The translations under genes were made by a program, and so were the position numbers. From contig NZ_KB235930.1 of the NCBI RefSeq assembly GCF_000332295.1, forward strand, positions 3,251,895-3,315,894: 64,000 nt of DNA, in the 5' to 3' direction. The stretch comes from Fortiea contorta PCC 7126. GTDB taxonomy: Bacteria; Cyanobacteriota; Cyanobacteriia; Cyanobacteriales; Nostocaceae. This document shows, piece after piece, positions 56,430 through 64,000 of this stretch (within the stretch, counting starts at the first letter, position 1; each line of letters starts with the position of its first letter). Below the pieces are notes generated by a model. It was given only the letters and a program-made list of their open reading frames with translations, did not search any database and was not told the origin of the DNA.

Positions 56430-56559
56430 TTATACCATTTTGAAAAAACAATGGGACGTAGGGGCGAACGGTTGTTCGCCCTATTGTACGAGCGTAGGGT
56501 ACGGTTGTTCGCCCTGAATAACCATTCATGTGTTGCAAAGATTATTTGAATTGGTATTA
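56430..56559. repeat. MITE-like element with TTATACCA ends
   Basis: A 130-base segment with ends TTATACCATTT and AATTGGTATTA, near-inverted copies of each other, and internal GGGCGAAC/GTTCGCCC hairpins. Size and ends match the element at 28912-29039. It lies inside the flavoprotein/TVP38 cluster, between the two gene groups. Confidence 0.6.
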
Positions 56560-56582
56560 CAAAGGGTGCGGAAATCGCACCC

Positions 56583-57335
56583 CTAGGAGTTTTTCATCAC
56601 TTCTGCGGCTAGAGCTTTTTGTGCTAGACGGGTGACGAATACCGTGACAGCTACTGTGGAGAGCAAGCCAAGGATGCGAATTGCCCATTGTATGGTAGGG
56701 TTTGTAGGCTGAGCTTCAGTGCCGATTCGGGCAAGATTTCCAGCTAAGGAACCAATATAAACGTACATGATAGTTCCGGGAATCATGCCCACAGAACCGA
56801 TAAAGTAATCTTGCAGAGAAACGCCGGTGATGCCAAAAGCATAGTTTAATAAATTGAAAGGAAATATCGGAGAAAGGCGTGTCAATAGCACGATTTTTAA
56901 TCCTTCCCTACCGACAGCTTGGTCAATAGCAGCAAATTTTGGGTTGTTGGCTATTTTCCCTGCTACCCAATTTCTCGCTAAATAACGTCCAATCAGGAAA
57001 GCAGCGGTAGCTCCTAAAGTTGCGCCAATAAAGACATAAATGGAACCCCAAATTATCCCAAAAACAACACCAGCCCCCAAGGTAAGAATTGAACCTGGTA
57101 AAAAAGCGATCGCTGCAATTATATAAAGTACAATAAAAGCCACTATTCCTACAGCATCAAGGCTATCAATCCACTGCAAAGCATCTCGTAAAATTGCTTG
57201 GGGATTTAAAGTTGGGGCTGCTGTTTGCGCTAGAGCGGTGTCTGTGTTTAAGAAAAAGGCAATACTAAAAATTAGCAATCCCACACTATAAGAAAATAAT
57301 CTCAAAAATTGTTTATTTTTGGTTATTGCTGTCAT
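56583..57335 (-). CDS. TVP38/TMEM64 family membrane protein 1
   Basis: A 250-residue membrane protein of the TVP38/TMEM64 (SNARE-associated/DedA-like) family. It has a signal-like first helix followed by helices, with the diagnostic LPGSILTLGAGVVFGIIWGSIYVFIGATLGATAAFLIGRYLAR and LTRLSPIFPFNLLNYAFGIT segments. Its start overlaps the stop of the second copy by 23 bases. It may serve in membrane transport or lipid handling; members lack a settled function. It resembles its neighbour closely, so the pair is a tandem duplication. Confidence 0.9.
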   Translation of the reverse strand: MTAITKNKQFLRLFSYSVGLLIFSIAFFLNTDTALAQTAAPTLNPQAILRDALQWIDSLDAVGIVAFIVLYIIAAIAFLPGSILTLGAGVVFGIIWGSIYVFIGATLGATAAFLIGRYLARNWVAGKIANNPKFAAIDQAVGREGLKIVLLTRLSPIFPFNLLNYAFGITGVSLQDYFIGSVGMIPGTIMYVYIGSLAGNLARIGTEAQPTNPTIQWAIRILGLLSTVAVTVFVTRLAQKALAAEVMKNS

Positions 57336-58047
57336 TGGTTGTCTCTACACTTTGATTAAGTGATTTTTGAGCAATTTTGGTGATATATATTGTTACGGCA
57401 ACTGTGGCAATTAATCCTAGAATTTGAATTATCCATTCCCAGAATTGAGTTTGGGGATTAGTTGGGCGATAGTTGGTGTGAATCATCGCCAAGTTACCAG
57501 CTAAGGAACCAATATAAACATACATGATTGTGCCGGGAATAATGCCTAGGGAACCTAATATATAGTCAAAGAGGGATACTTGGGTAACGCCGAAAGCGTA
57601 ATTTAATAAGTTAAATGGAAAAATGGGAGAAAGGCGAGTTAACAATACAATTTTCCATCCTTCTTTGGCGACTGCTTGATCAATTGCTTTAAATTTAGGA
57701 TGTTTTTCTAATTGTTGAGATACCCAATCACGGGATAGATAGCGACCAATCAAAAAGGCTAAGGTTGCACCAATAAAGGCGGCGATTAATACATAAATAG
57801 AGCCGTAAATCACACCAAATAAACAGCCACCTTTCAACGTGAGGAGTGAACCGGGGATAAATAGTAAGGTGGCTAAATTATAAATGGCGATGAAAGCGAT
57901 TGGACCGAAGGAACCAAGACTTTCTACCCAGAGAAAGAGATTTTGGAATAATTCTTGAAAGTTGAATTGTTTGCTAGCAATTATGATAATGGCAAGCAGA
58001 CAACTGCAAAATAAAAGTTTGAATTTTGTCTGTAATTTCTTGGTCAT
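57313..58047 (-). CDS. TVP38/TMEM64 family membrane protein 2
   Basis: A 244-residue copy of the previous protein with the same helical core (LFIPGSLLTLKGGCLFGVIYGSIYVLIAAFIG, LLTRLSPIFPFNLLNYAFGVTQVSL, IIPGTIMYVYIGSLAGNLA). It lacks the long N-terminal leader of copy 1. It is upstream of copy 1 on the same strand and overlaps its start by 23 bases, so the two are co-translated. The family resemblance to DedA proteins is clear. Confidence 0.9.
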   Translation of the reverse strand: MTKKLQTKFKLLFCSCLLAIIIIASKQFNFQELFQNLFLWVESLGSFGPIAFIAIYNLATLLFIPGSLLTLKGGCLFGVIYGSIYVLIAAFIGATLAFLIGRYLSRDWVSQQLEKHPKFKAIDQAVAKEGWKIVLLTRLSPIFPFNLLNYAFGVTQVSLFDYILGSLGIIPGTIMYVYIGSLAGNLAMIHTNYRPTNPQTQFWEWIIQILGLIATVAVTIYITKIAQKSLNQSVETTNDSNNQK

Positions 58048-58110
58048 TATTGCTAATGCTGTTACTTATATATAGGATTCATATTTGATTTTTGAAAAAA
58101 CTCAGTATAC

Positions 58111-58159
58111 CCCTAACCCCTATTCCCTATTCCCTATTCCCTTTCCCCTATTCCCTTTC
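58111..58159. repeat. CCCTATT heptamer repeat overlapping a gene end
   Basis: Seven 7-base units (CCCTAAC, CCCTATT several times, CCCTTTC) run from 58111 into the last codons of the glycosyltransferase gene, whose stop is at 58148-58150. The repeat therefore forms the final residues of that protein. Confidence 0.75.
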
Positions 58160-58846
58160 CTTAAATTTTTCTCGACTATACCAGCGGCGAATTCGCTGTG
58201 GTGAAATACCGAGTAAATAAGCAATGATGACTATTTGATTTAATAGTGTGGTGGATAAAATTCCTTTTTGCAACCATCGCCGGGCTGAAGTAACAACGGG
58301 CACAGATAAAGTAGTTATTTTACCAATGCTTTTTAATCGACGCATGAGTTCAAAGTCTTCCATGATGGGTAACTCAGGAAATGTACCAATTTCCTGGAAG
58401 ATTTGTTTAGTCAAAAAAATTGCTTGGTCGCCGTAGGGCATTTGCAAAAAGCGCGATCGCCAGTTCACCCCCCATTCTATCCAGCGGATGGCTGCAGGTG
58501 ATGCATCAATCTGCAAGCTAAAGGCGCCGGCGACAATTCCTGGTTGCAGTGCGGCGCGAATCAAGCAATCATATTGGGTTGGTAGTTGTGTATCTGCATG
58601 GAGAAATAAGAGAATTTCACCCGTAGCGGCGATCGCTCCTAAATTCATCTGCACGGCACGGTTAGAAGGCGATGTAATCACTGGTATCCCTAATGATTGG
58701 ACTATTTTAACTGTGTCGTCCTCTGAACCACCATCAACTACGATGATTTCTACATTAGTACCATTTTGAGTGGAGGCGATCGCGTTTTGAATATTTCCGG
58801 CTTCGTTTAAGGTCGGAATAATGATTGAAATTCTAGCGCTTTCCAT
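58148..58846 (-). CDS. Family 2 glycosyltransferase (TIGR04283-like)
   Basis: A 232-residue GT-A glycosyltransferase. It has ISIIIPTLNEAGNIQNAI, EIIVVDGGSEDDT with its acidic residues, EILLFLHADTQLP (DxD-like), and PYGDQAIFL and MEDFELMRRLKSIGK in the acceptor half, as in the TIGR04283 group. It heads a minus-strand cluster with two TVP38 proteins and a MerA-like flavoprotein. Members are linked to unknown glycolipids or arsenosugars. Its 3' end is formed by a heptamer repeat. Confidence 0.87.
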   Translation of the reverse strand: MESARISIIIPTLNEAGNIQNAIASTQNGTNVEIIVVDGGSEDDTVKIVQSLGIPVITSPSNRAVQMNLGAIAATGEILLFLHADTQLPTQYDCLIRAALQPGIVAGAFSLQIDASPAAIRWIEWGVNWRSRFLQMPYGDQAIFLTKQIFQEIGTFPELPIMEDFELMRRLKSIGKITTLSVPVVTSARRWLQKGILSTTLLNQIVIIAYLLGISPQRIRRWYSREKFKERE

Positions 58847-59033
58847 TAGTTTTCAGAGGATATTTGAAAAGTAGTATGTTGTAATTACGCAAAAACCCGT
58901 CAGACAAGGAAACATATATTAAGTCTTTATTGTCATATTTGTGATAAAAATAAACTGCGACTCAGTACAACTATTGTGGCATCGGGTTTGATATCTACGA
59001 TTTCTCTAGAAAAACTTATAGTAACTAAACACT

Positions 59034-61640
59034 ATGAATTCGCTTCTTCGTCAAGTACGTTTAGCGTACTCCAGAAGCAAAGCCCGGTTTTTGCTGCTGC
59101 TGGGATTGACAGTAGTGATAATTTTGGTTTGGCAATTTTCTCGACCGCTGTCGGAAATTTTTGTTCAATCTAGCTCTGTACAGTCGAATCCTGTACCACC
59201 GAGCTTTAAACAGTCAAGTTTTGTGCAGTTACAGCCTAAACAGTCGAAGTCATCGCCGTTGTTCAACTGGCGCAATGTCAATATTCAAGGGATGGGTTAT
59301 GTGACTGGTTTGACTATCGCGCCTTTATCTCCCCATGATGTTTATGTCCGTACTGATGTGGGTGGGGCGTATCGATTTGATGTTAGCAGGAATGTCTGGC
59401 TACCGCTGCTAGATAAATTTGATACTAATTTTGCTAAGGGGGGTGTTGGGGTTGAAAGTGTGGCTGTTGACCCGCAACAAGCACAGCGTGTCTATGTAGC
59501 CATCAACCGTAATTATACTACTTTTAAAGATAAGGACGGTAAAAATAAATATAAATATGGTGCGGAGGTGATGGTTTCCGAGAATCGGGGAGTAACTTGG
59601 ACACCCACAGGTCTAGCGCCAAAAAACGTTTTTCTCGGCCCCAACCAAGTTTACCGTTCCGATACAGGTGAACGAATTGCCATCGATCCTAATAAATCTG
59701 GTTTAATATATTTTGCTTCTCGCCGCGACGGTTTATGGAAAAAAGACGGTCAACAAGACTGGAGTCGCGTTTCTGGGGGGCTACCTAATCCTAGTACTTT
59801 ACCTGAATATAAACTGCCGAATGGTACTGATAATCCTGATGTGCCTGGTTTTACCTTTGTCTTGTTCGACAAACGCAGTGGTAAACCTAACAGCATTTCT
59901 CGGGTAATTTACGTAGGTGTGCATGGTAGCGGCGTTTGGAGTAGTGCTAATGGTGGGCAATCCTGGACTAATATTGGTGGTGGTGTAGATCCTGTGCGGG
60001 GTGCGATCGCTACTGATGGTACACTCTATGTTAGCTTTGGCACAATCGCTGCTAATGGGAAACCTGCGTCGGGAGGAGTTCGCAAATATACAAATAATAA
60101 TTGGACTGATATTACCCCAGACGGCAAAGATAAAGTCTATGCAGCCGTGACTGTACAAGCAGACCAGCCGAATACAGTTATGGCTATTTTTGATAGATAT
60201 GTGTATCGTTCCACAAATGGAGGTAAAAACTGGAACAAACAAACTCTCTATATGGGTGCCTACGACGCCAACGAACCACAACACCCGGTGAATCCTTCCG
60301 CACCTCCCTATTATCAATCTTACTCGGCGACGGGTGCAGCGGCGATCGCCATTAATCCCGGTAACTCCAAACAGGTATGGTGGACGAACGGTTGGGGTGT
60401 AGCGCGCACCGATGATGTCACCGTCTCCAACCCCGCTTATCAGTGGGTGATGCAAAATCTTGAAGAATTGGACTCCAACTTAGTCCGGGTTCCACCCAAA
60501 CCCAAAGCCCAAGGAGGCGCAGACTTGTTAAGCGCAGTCCAAGATAAAATAGGTTTTCGCCATGTAGACCGCAACCAAGTCCCCAGTATCAACTTTCACC
60601 CAGTCAATATCCCCATTAACCCAGCCTTCAAATGGGCTAACCCTAATTGGCGAGTGTACCCGGTTCCATTTCCCCATGTTGCGGGAGCTACTGGGATGGA
60701 TTACTCTTACAAAAACCCTGATTACGCTGCATTTGTCGGCGCTCATCAATGGCAATTTTGGCCAGTGTATGGGATGACTAAAGATAACGGTAAAACTTGG
60801 CAAGCTTTCGAGTCGATTCCTGCAGAAAAACTTTGGAAACCTGATAAGTCAGGTTTGGAAGAGGTGATACCAATTGGTGGTCAAATTGCTATGTCCCCTA
60901 CAAATCCCCAAAATATGGTTTGGGCGCCCACATGGGGAGGTTGGCCGCATTATACCACAGACGGCGGGAAAACCTGGAATTTAACTATCAACAAAGACCA
61001 TCCACCACAACCGAAACCATACGACCCCAAAAACAACGACCATACCCACTACAACGTTTTACCGAAAGCTTGGGCTAATAGTATTTCACCGTGGTTGAGT
61101 GCTTATATTTTGGCAAGCGATCGCCAAGATCCGCAAGGAAAAACATTCTACTACTACGACGGCTGGACATTCTACTACAGCAAAGACGGTGGTGCAAATT
61201 GGCAAAAAGGCGCTTCCGGGACACTTCCGCAATGGCTGGTGCGTCCGGCGATTGTCTCGAATCCTACCCAAGCGGGTGATGTATGGATGAGTTTTGCTCG
61301 CAATCCAGAGGATGTGAACTCTAATAAATTGTACCGTTCAACCGACGGCGGCAAAACTTTTAGTGCTATTTCTACGGTAGATAGTTGTGAATTTATCACC
61401 TTTGGCAAGGGAGATGCGGAACAAAAACCGTATATCTACATTTTTGGTCGCGTGGGTGGCGCGAAAAAAGATACGATATATAAGTCAGTGGATATGGCGA
61501 AAACTTGGATTGCTATTAGTGACCCGAATACACAGTCGTTTCCTGGACTGACTTATTTAGAAGGTGATATGCGATCGCTTAACTTAGTTTATGCTGCGGT
61601 ATCAGGCCGGGGAATTATAGCCGGCGAGGGTGGGAGGTAG
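59034..61640 (+). CDS. Membrane-anchored GH74-like (xyloglucanase family) protein
   Basis: An 868-residue protein. An N-terminal anchor (residues about 18-36) is followed by a Gln/Ser/Pro-rich linker and a two-domain beta-propeller with many Asp-box-like repeats (SANGGQSWTNI, STNGGKNWNKQ, TTDGGKTWNL, STDGGKTFSA). The GH74 pattern is clear in the N-terminus (GYVTGLTIAPLSPHDVYVRT with Asp108 in TDVGGAYRFD). A second candidate acid, Asp504, is in LLSAVQDKIGFRH. GH74 enzymes cleave xyloglucan or related glucans. A surface location and neighbouring glycosyltransferases suggest a role in sheath polysaccharide. No gene for a partner is obvious. Confidence 0.85.
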   Translation: MNSLLRQVRLAYSRSKARFLLLLGLTVVIILVWQFSRPLSEIFVQSSSVQSNPVPPSFKQSSFVQLQPKQSKSSPLFNWRNVNIQGMGYVTGLTIAPLSPHDVYVRTDVGGAYRFDVSRNVWLPLLDKFDTNFAKGGVGVESVAVDPQQAQRVYVAINRNYTTFKDKDGKNKYKYGAEVMVSENRGVTWTPTGLAPKNVFLGPNQVYRSDTGERIAIDPNKSGLIYFASRRDGLWKKDGQQDWSRVSGGLPNPSTLPEYKLPNGTDNPDVPGFTFVLFDKRSGKPNSISRVIYVGVHGSGVWSSANGGQSWTNIGGGVDPVRGAIATDGTLYVSFGTIAANGKPASGGVRKYTNNNWTDITPDGKDKVYAAVTVQADQPNTVMAIFDRYVYRSTNGGKNWNKQTLYMGAYDANEPQHPVNPSAPPYYQSYSATGAAAIAINPGNSKQVWWTNGWGVARTDDVTVSNPAYQWVMQNLEELDSNLVRVPPKPKAQGGADLLSAVQDKIGFRHVDRNQVPSINFHPVNIPINPAFKWANPNWRVYPVPFPHVAGATGMDYSYKNPDYAAFVGAHQWQFWPVYGMTKDNGKTWQAFESIPAEKLWKPDKSGLEEVIPIGGQIAMSPTNPQNMVWAPTWGGWPHYTTDGGKTWNLTINKDHPPQPKPYDPKNNDHTHYNVLPKAWANSISPWLSAYILASDRQDPQGKTFYYYDGWTFYYSKDGGANWQKGASGTLPQWLVRPAIVSNPTQAGDVWMSFARNPEDVNSNKLYRSTDGGKTFSAISTVDSCEFITFGKGDAEQKPYIYIFGRVGGAKKDTIYKSVDMAKTWIAISDPNTQSFPGLTYLEGDMRSLNLVYAAVSGRGIIAGEGGR

Positions 61641-61921
61641 TTTGAGAATTTTTTGAAACGCAGCGAAAAGTTGCGTGCGGAGAGAAGCGCCGTGCGGGGG
61701 TTCCCCCCGTTGAGGCGACTTCGGAGGGTTCCCCCCGTTGAGCAGACTTTTCAAGACAGAGTGACGCTAAGGAAAGCGCAAAGGGGCGCAGAGTTTTTGG
61801 CGTTGCTGAATCAAGGGATGAAAATTAAGTCTCTCAAACTCACACTCTCTGCGCCTTTGCGCCTTTGCGTGAAAAAAAATCATCCCGCATTTATACAACA
61901 ACGTTTTTCGCTCTGACCAAT
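61641..61921. repeat. GC-rich dispersed repeats between surface genes
   Basis: GGTTCCCCCCGTTGAG occurs twice (61699 and 61727), followed by a CTCTGCGCCTTTGCGCCTTTGCGTG stretch at 61849, which is a frequent cyanobacterial repeat. No gene is convincing in this gap. Confidence 0.5.
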
Positions 61922-63082
61922 ATGAATCGTCTGCTGTTAATTACAGAAAGATTCGCACCAGATGTGGGAGGTTTGGCTAGTAGTGCGACGCGATTGGTGA
62001 CTACGTTATCTCAACAGGGTGTGGAGATTGATGTTGTCACCTGGAGTCGCTATTTACAACCGGGTGAAGTGTTACCACGGGAAGCGAGAGGAGAGAAGTG
62101 TGGGCTTTATCGCATTGGATTATACCGTCACTGGGATATGACGATGCCTCATACTTTAAATTTGCTGGAGTGGTTACACTCGTCTCGCAACTATGATGCG
62201 GTGTGGGGACATTATTTGTTTCCTAGCGGTTTTTTAGCTGTTTGGTTCGGGGCGTTGCAGGGTATAGTTAGCACGGTGAGTGCGCGTGGTAATGACATTG
62301 ACCGCGCCATGTTTCCTCCTGGTGATTTCGCTCGTCTGCGGTGGACGTTAGAAAATGCTCAGGTCATTACGGCGGTAAGTGCTGATATGTCTCGCAAAAT
62401 TCAGCTACTTTGTGGGCGAGATGATGTTTTGGTGTTGAAAAATGCTGTTGATGCGGCGATATTTACACCAGATGCAAACAGGGAGATAACTAAAGAGTCT
62501 TTGGGAATTTCTCCAGATGAGGTGGTGTTGGGATTTTGTGGGGAGTTGCGAGAAAAGAAGGGACAGCAGTTTTTGTTGAATGCTTTAACAACCGTTCGTC
62601 AACAACGTCCCGCTTGTTTGTTAATTATTGGGGAAGTTAGGGTTTCACAGGAATCTATTTTCCAGCAATATAAAACTCAGCAGCCGGAAAATGCTCACCG
62701 GGTGATAGTGACTGGACATCTAGCTCATCCTGAATTAGTTGCAGAATATTTGCAGCTATGCGATATTTATCTACAGCCTTCATTGTGGGAAGGTATGCCC
62801 AATGCGTTATTAGAGGCGATGGCTTGCGGTTGTTGCTGTATTGCTAGTGATGCGGGCGGAATTCCTGAAGTAATTTTACATGGTGAGAATGGTTTTATTT
62901 TAGGGCGATCGCAGTTGCACAGATTGGGCGAAGCGGTGCTGGAGTGTTTAGCGATGTCTGCCGAGGCTAAAAATTTAGTTAAGCAAGCAGCGCGCGATCG
63001 CATTCTTTCCCAATATTCCATAGATCAAGAGAAATTGCAACTTCACGCCTTAATTAACCGTTTAATTCCCAATTCCCCATAA
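61922..63082 (+). CDS. Family 4 glycosyltransferase
   Basis: A GT-B enzyme of about 386 residues from the ATG at 61922; the frame continues upstream to 61865 through repeat sequence. The N-terminal motif LLITERFAPDVGGLASSATRL and the C-terminal GT4 signature SLWEGMPNALLEAMACGCCCIASDAGGIPEVI with the donor-binding Glu residues are visible, preceded by GFCGELREKKG. It probably builds an exopolysaccharide or sheath sugar. Its last 40 bases overlap the convergent glycosyltransferase. Confidence 0.9.
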   Translation: MNRLLLITERFAPDVGGLASSATRLVTTLSQQGVEIDVVTWSRYLQPGEVLPREARGEKCGLYRIGLYRHWDMTMPHTLNLLEWLHSSRNYDAVWGHYLFPSGFLAVWFGALQGIVSTVSARGNDIDRAMFPPGDFARLRWTLENAQVITAVSADMSRKIQLLCGRDDVLVLKNAVDAAIFTPDANREITKESLGISPDEVVLGFCGELREKKGQQFLLNALTTVRQQRPACLLIIGEVRVSQESIFQQYKTQQPENAHRVIVTGHLAHPELVAEYLQLCDIYLQPSLWEGMPNALLEAMACGCCCIASDAGGIPEVILHGENGFILGRSQLHRLGEAVLECLAMSAEAKNLVKQAARDRILSQYSIDQEKLQLHALINRLIPNSP

Positions 63083-64000
63083 GCAGTCATTAAAGCCGCA
63101 CCCGCGTGTTGCCAAGTATAACGTTTTTCAATCTGCTGACGAGCGTTTATGACCAATTGATGAGCTAACTCTCGCTGATTTTGCAACTGCAAAACTGCGT
63201 CTTTAATTGCTTTAGCTGAACCCGGTTTCACTAATAAAAAATGCACTTGATGCTCCCCCAGTTCTCGTACCACCGATAAATCACTAGCAATCACAGGTAT
63301 TCCCGTCGCCATTCCTTCTAAAATTTTCAAAGGACAACAACCTTGAACCAAATTGCGATCATTAGGCGTCAAAGGTGCCAAAATTACATCTGAGTTATGA
63401 ATATATTCCACTAATTGTCGTTGGGATGTGGGCGCGAGGATAGTTAATTTGTCTTCTACCCCCAATTTGTGCGCCAAATGCTTTAACGCTTTGAGTTGAT
63501 AGTCTCTCCCTTGTCCAATGATTGTTAAACAAGCAGGAAAATCGCGGTTAACTAATGCTAACGCTTCCACCGCCAAATTCACACCTTGCCAAGAAGAAAG
63601 TGTGCCAAAATATATCATTTGTAATGTGATTTTAGAACCAAAATCACAAGAATTATACCCACGCCAAGTAAAAATATTTAAATCTACACCATTAGGAATT
63701 ACCCGAATTTTATCAGATGCTACACCTCGACTTTGCAGATATGCACTTGTGACACCACTAGGTGTGATAATTAAATCGGCTGCTGTTAAACAAACTTGTT
63801 CTTGCGAATATAACTTATGCAATAACTCCCGATCATCAGCCACATCAGGATAACGATATTTTAACTCTATAGAGGGTAAACCATTCACTTCAAAAATCAG
63901 GCGATCGCAATATTTTTGTTTATTCAGCGCAATTTCCCAACCCTCATAAATCGAGCGAAATTGCAAAACTTCAAACCGTCTTCCTTCTAACCATTTTTTC
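63043..64000 (-). CDS. Family 4 glycosyltransferase, 5' end beyond window
   Basis: The minus-strand frame is open through the right edge, so the N-terminus is cut off. A TTG at 63966 would be a false start, since the upstream codons (EGRRFEV) continue in frame into LQFRSIYEGWE. Visible features are ITPSGVTSAYLQSRGV, RVIPNGVDLNIFTW, MIYFGTLSSWQGVNLAVEAL and the GT4 block PLKILEGMATGIPVIASDLSVVREL. It overlaps the opposite-strand glycosyltransferase by 40 bases. It is likely to share its polysaccharide role. Confidence 0.88.
   Translation of the reverse strand, partial: KKWLEGRRFEVLQFRSIYEGWEIALNKQKYCDRLIFEVNGLPSIELKYRYPDVADDRELLHKLYSQEQVCLTAADLIITPSGVTSAYLQSRGVASDKIRVIPNGVDLNIFTWRGYNSCDFGSKITLQMIYFGTLSSWQGVNLAVEALALVNRDFPACLTIIGQGRDYQLKALKHLAHKLGVEDKLTILAPTSQRQLVEYIHNSDVILAPLTPNDRNLVQGCCPLKILEGMATGIPVIASDLSVVRELGEHQVHFLLVKPGSAKAIKDAVLQLQNQRELAHQLVINARQQIEKRYTWQHAGAALMTAYGELGIKRLIKA

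Noticed and set aside
59799-60455. 218-codon frame antisense to the GH74-like gene
   Set aside because: It lies wholly inside a well-supported gene and has a Cys/Ile/Arg-rich composition typical of shadow frames.
1-64000. tRNA or rRNA genes and phage genes
   Set aside because: I scanned the intergenic regions for T-loop and cloverleaf-like patterns and for integrase, capsid or tail proteins and saw none; a tRNAscan run could still find a missed tRNA.

Overview
The window reads as chromosomal DNA of a filamentous, probably heterocyst-forming (Nostocales-type) cyanobacterium. The evidence is the many HIP1 palindromes (GCGATCGC), a phycobiliprotein lyase, an NblB-like HEAT protein, a high-light-inducible protein (Hli), a ferrochelatase with a chlorophyll-binding tail, the proton-extrusion protein PxcA, and the heptanucleotide tandem repeats and small palindromic elements between genes that are typical of Nostoc and Calothrix genomes. 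Genes lie on both strands in short operons. I found no rRNA, tRNA, transposase, prophage or CRISPR array.

Layout. 1-4.5 kb: a minus-strand operon of a dynamin-like GTPase and an Hsp70-like ATPase (cut by the left edge), divergent from a soluble histidine kinase. 6.5-13.1 kb: a DUF2267 protein, then an aldehyde dehydrogenase, a 3D-domain cell-wall-type protein, a class III aminotransferase and a DUF1338 (2-oxoadipate dioxygenase/decarboxylase type) enzyme. The aldehyde dehydrogenase, aminotransferase and DUF1338 protein together look like a lysine/2-aminoadipate breakdown route. 13.1-20.7 kb: housekeeping genes (pxcA, trpD, a lipoprotein aspartic protease, carA, a STAS protein, mini-RNase III, rlmB, DUF1816). 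20.9-22.8 kb: a compact restriction-modification locus with a controller protein and matching operators. Its methyltransferase appears to lack the C-terminal SAM-binding part. 23-32.8 kb: an alpha/beta hydrolase, a CAP-domain protein, a Ser/Thr kinase divergent from a hybrid histidine kinase, then an FHA-flavoprotein fusion, a CPBP protease and an SGNH esterase.

33-40.6 kb: an hli gene with an HLR1-like promoter and a small downstream membrane protein, recJ, a GNAT acetyltransferase, a PD-(D/E)XK nuclease, an FkbM methyltransferase and def. 40.6-46.3 kb: a repeat-rich stretch, a metallo-beta-lactamase-fold protein with an eroded metal site, an EGY-type site-2 protease, a CpcS-type lyase, an NblB-like protein and a ferritin-like DUF892 protein. 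46.3-50 kb: four DUF29-like paralogues around a Tat-exported dienelactone hydrolase, then a SAM methyltransferase. 50.1-54.7 kb: hemH, a small conserved protein, cbiD and guaA. 54.8-58.9 kb: a minus-strand cluster of a MerA-like flavoprotein, two TVP38/TMEM64 proteins and a family 2 glycosyltransferase. 59-64 kb: a membrane-anchored GH74-like protein and two family 4 glycosyltransferases, the last cut by the right edge.

The most promising points for follow-up are the restriction-modification locus with paired operators and a truncated methyltransferase, the FHA-flavoprotein beside Ser/Thr and histidine kinases, the mosaic DUF29-like array, the lysine-degradation set with DUF1338, and the dynamin/Hsp70 operon.
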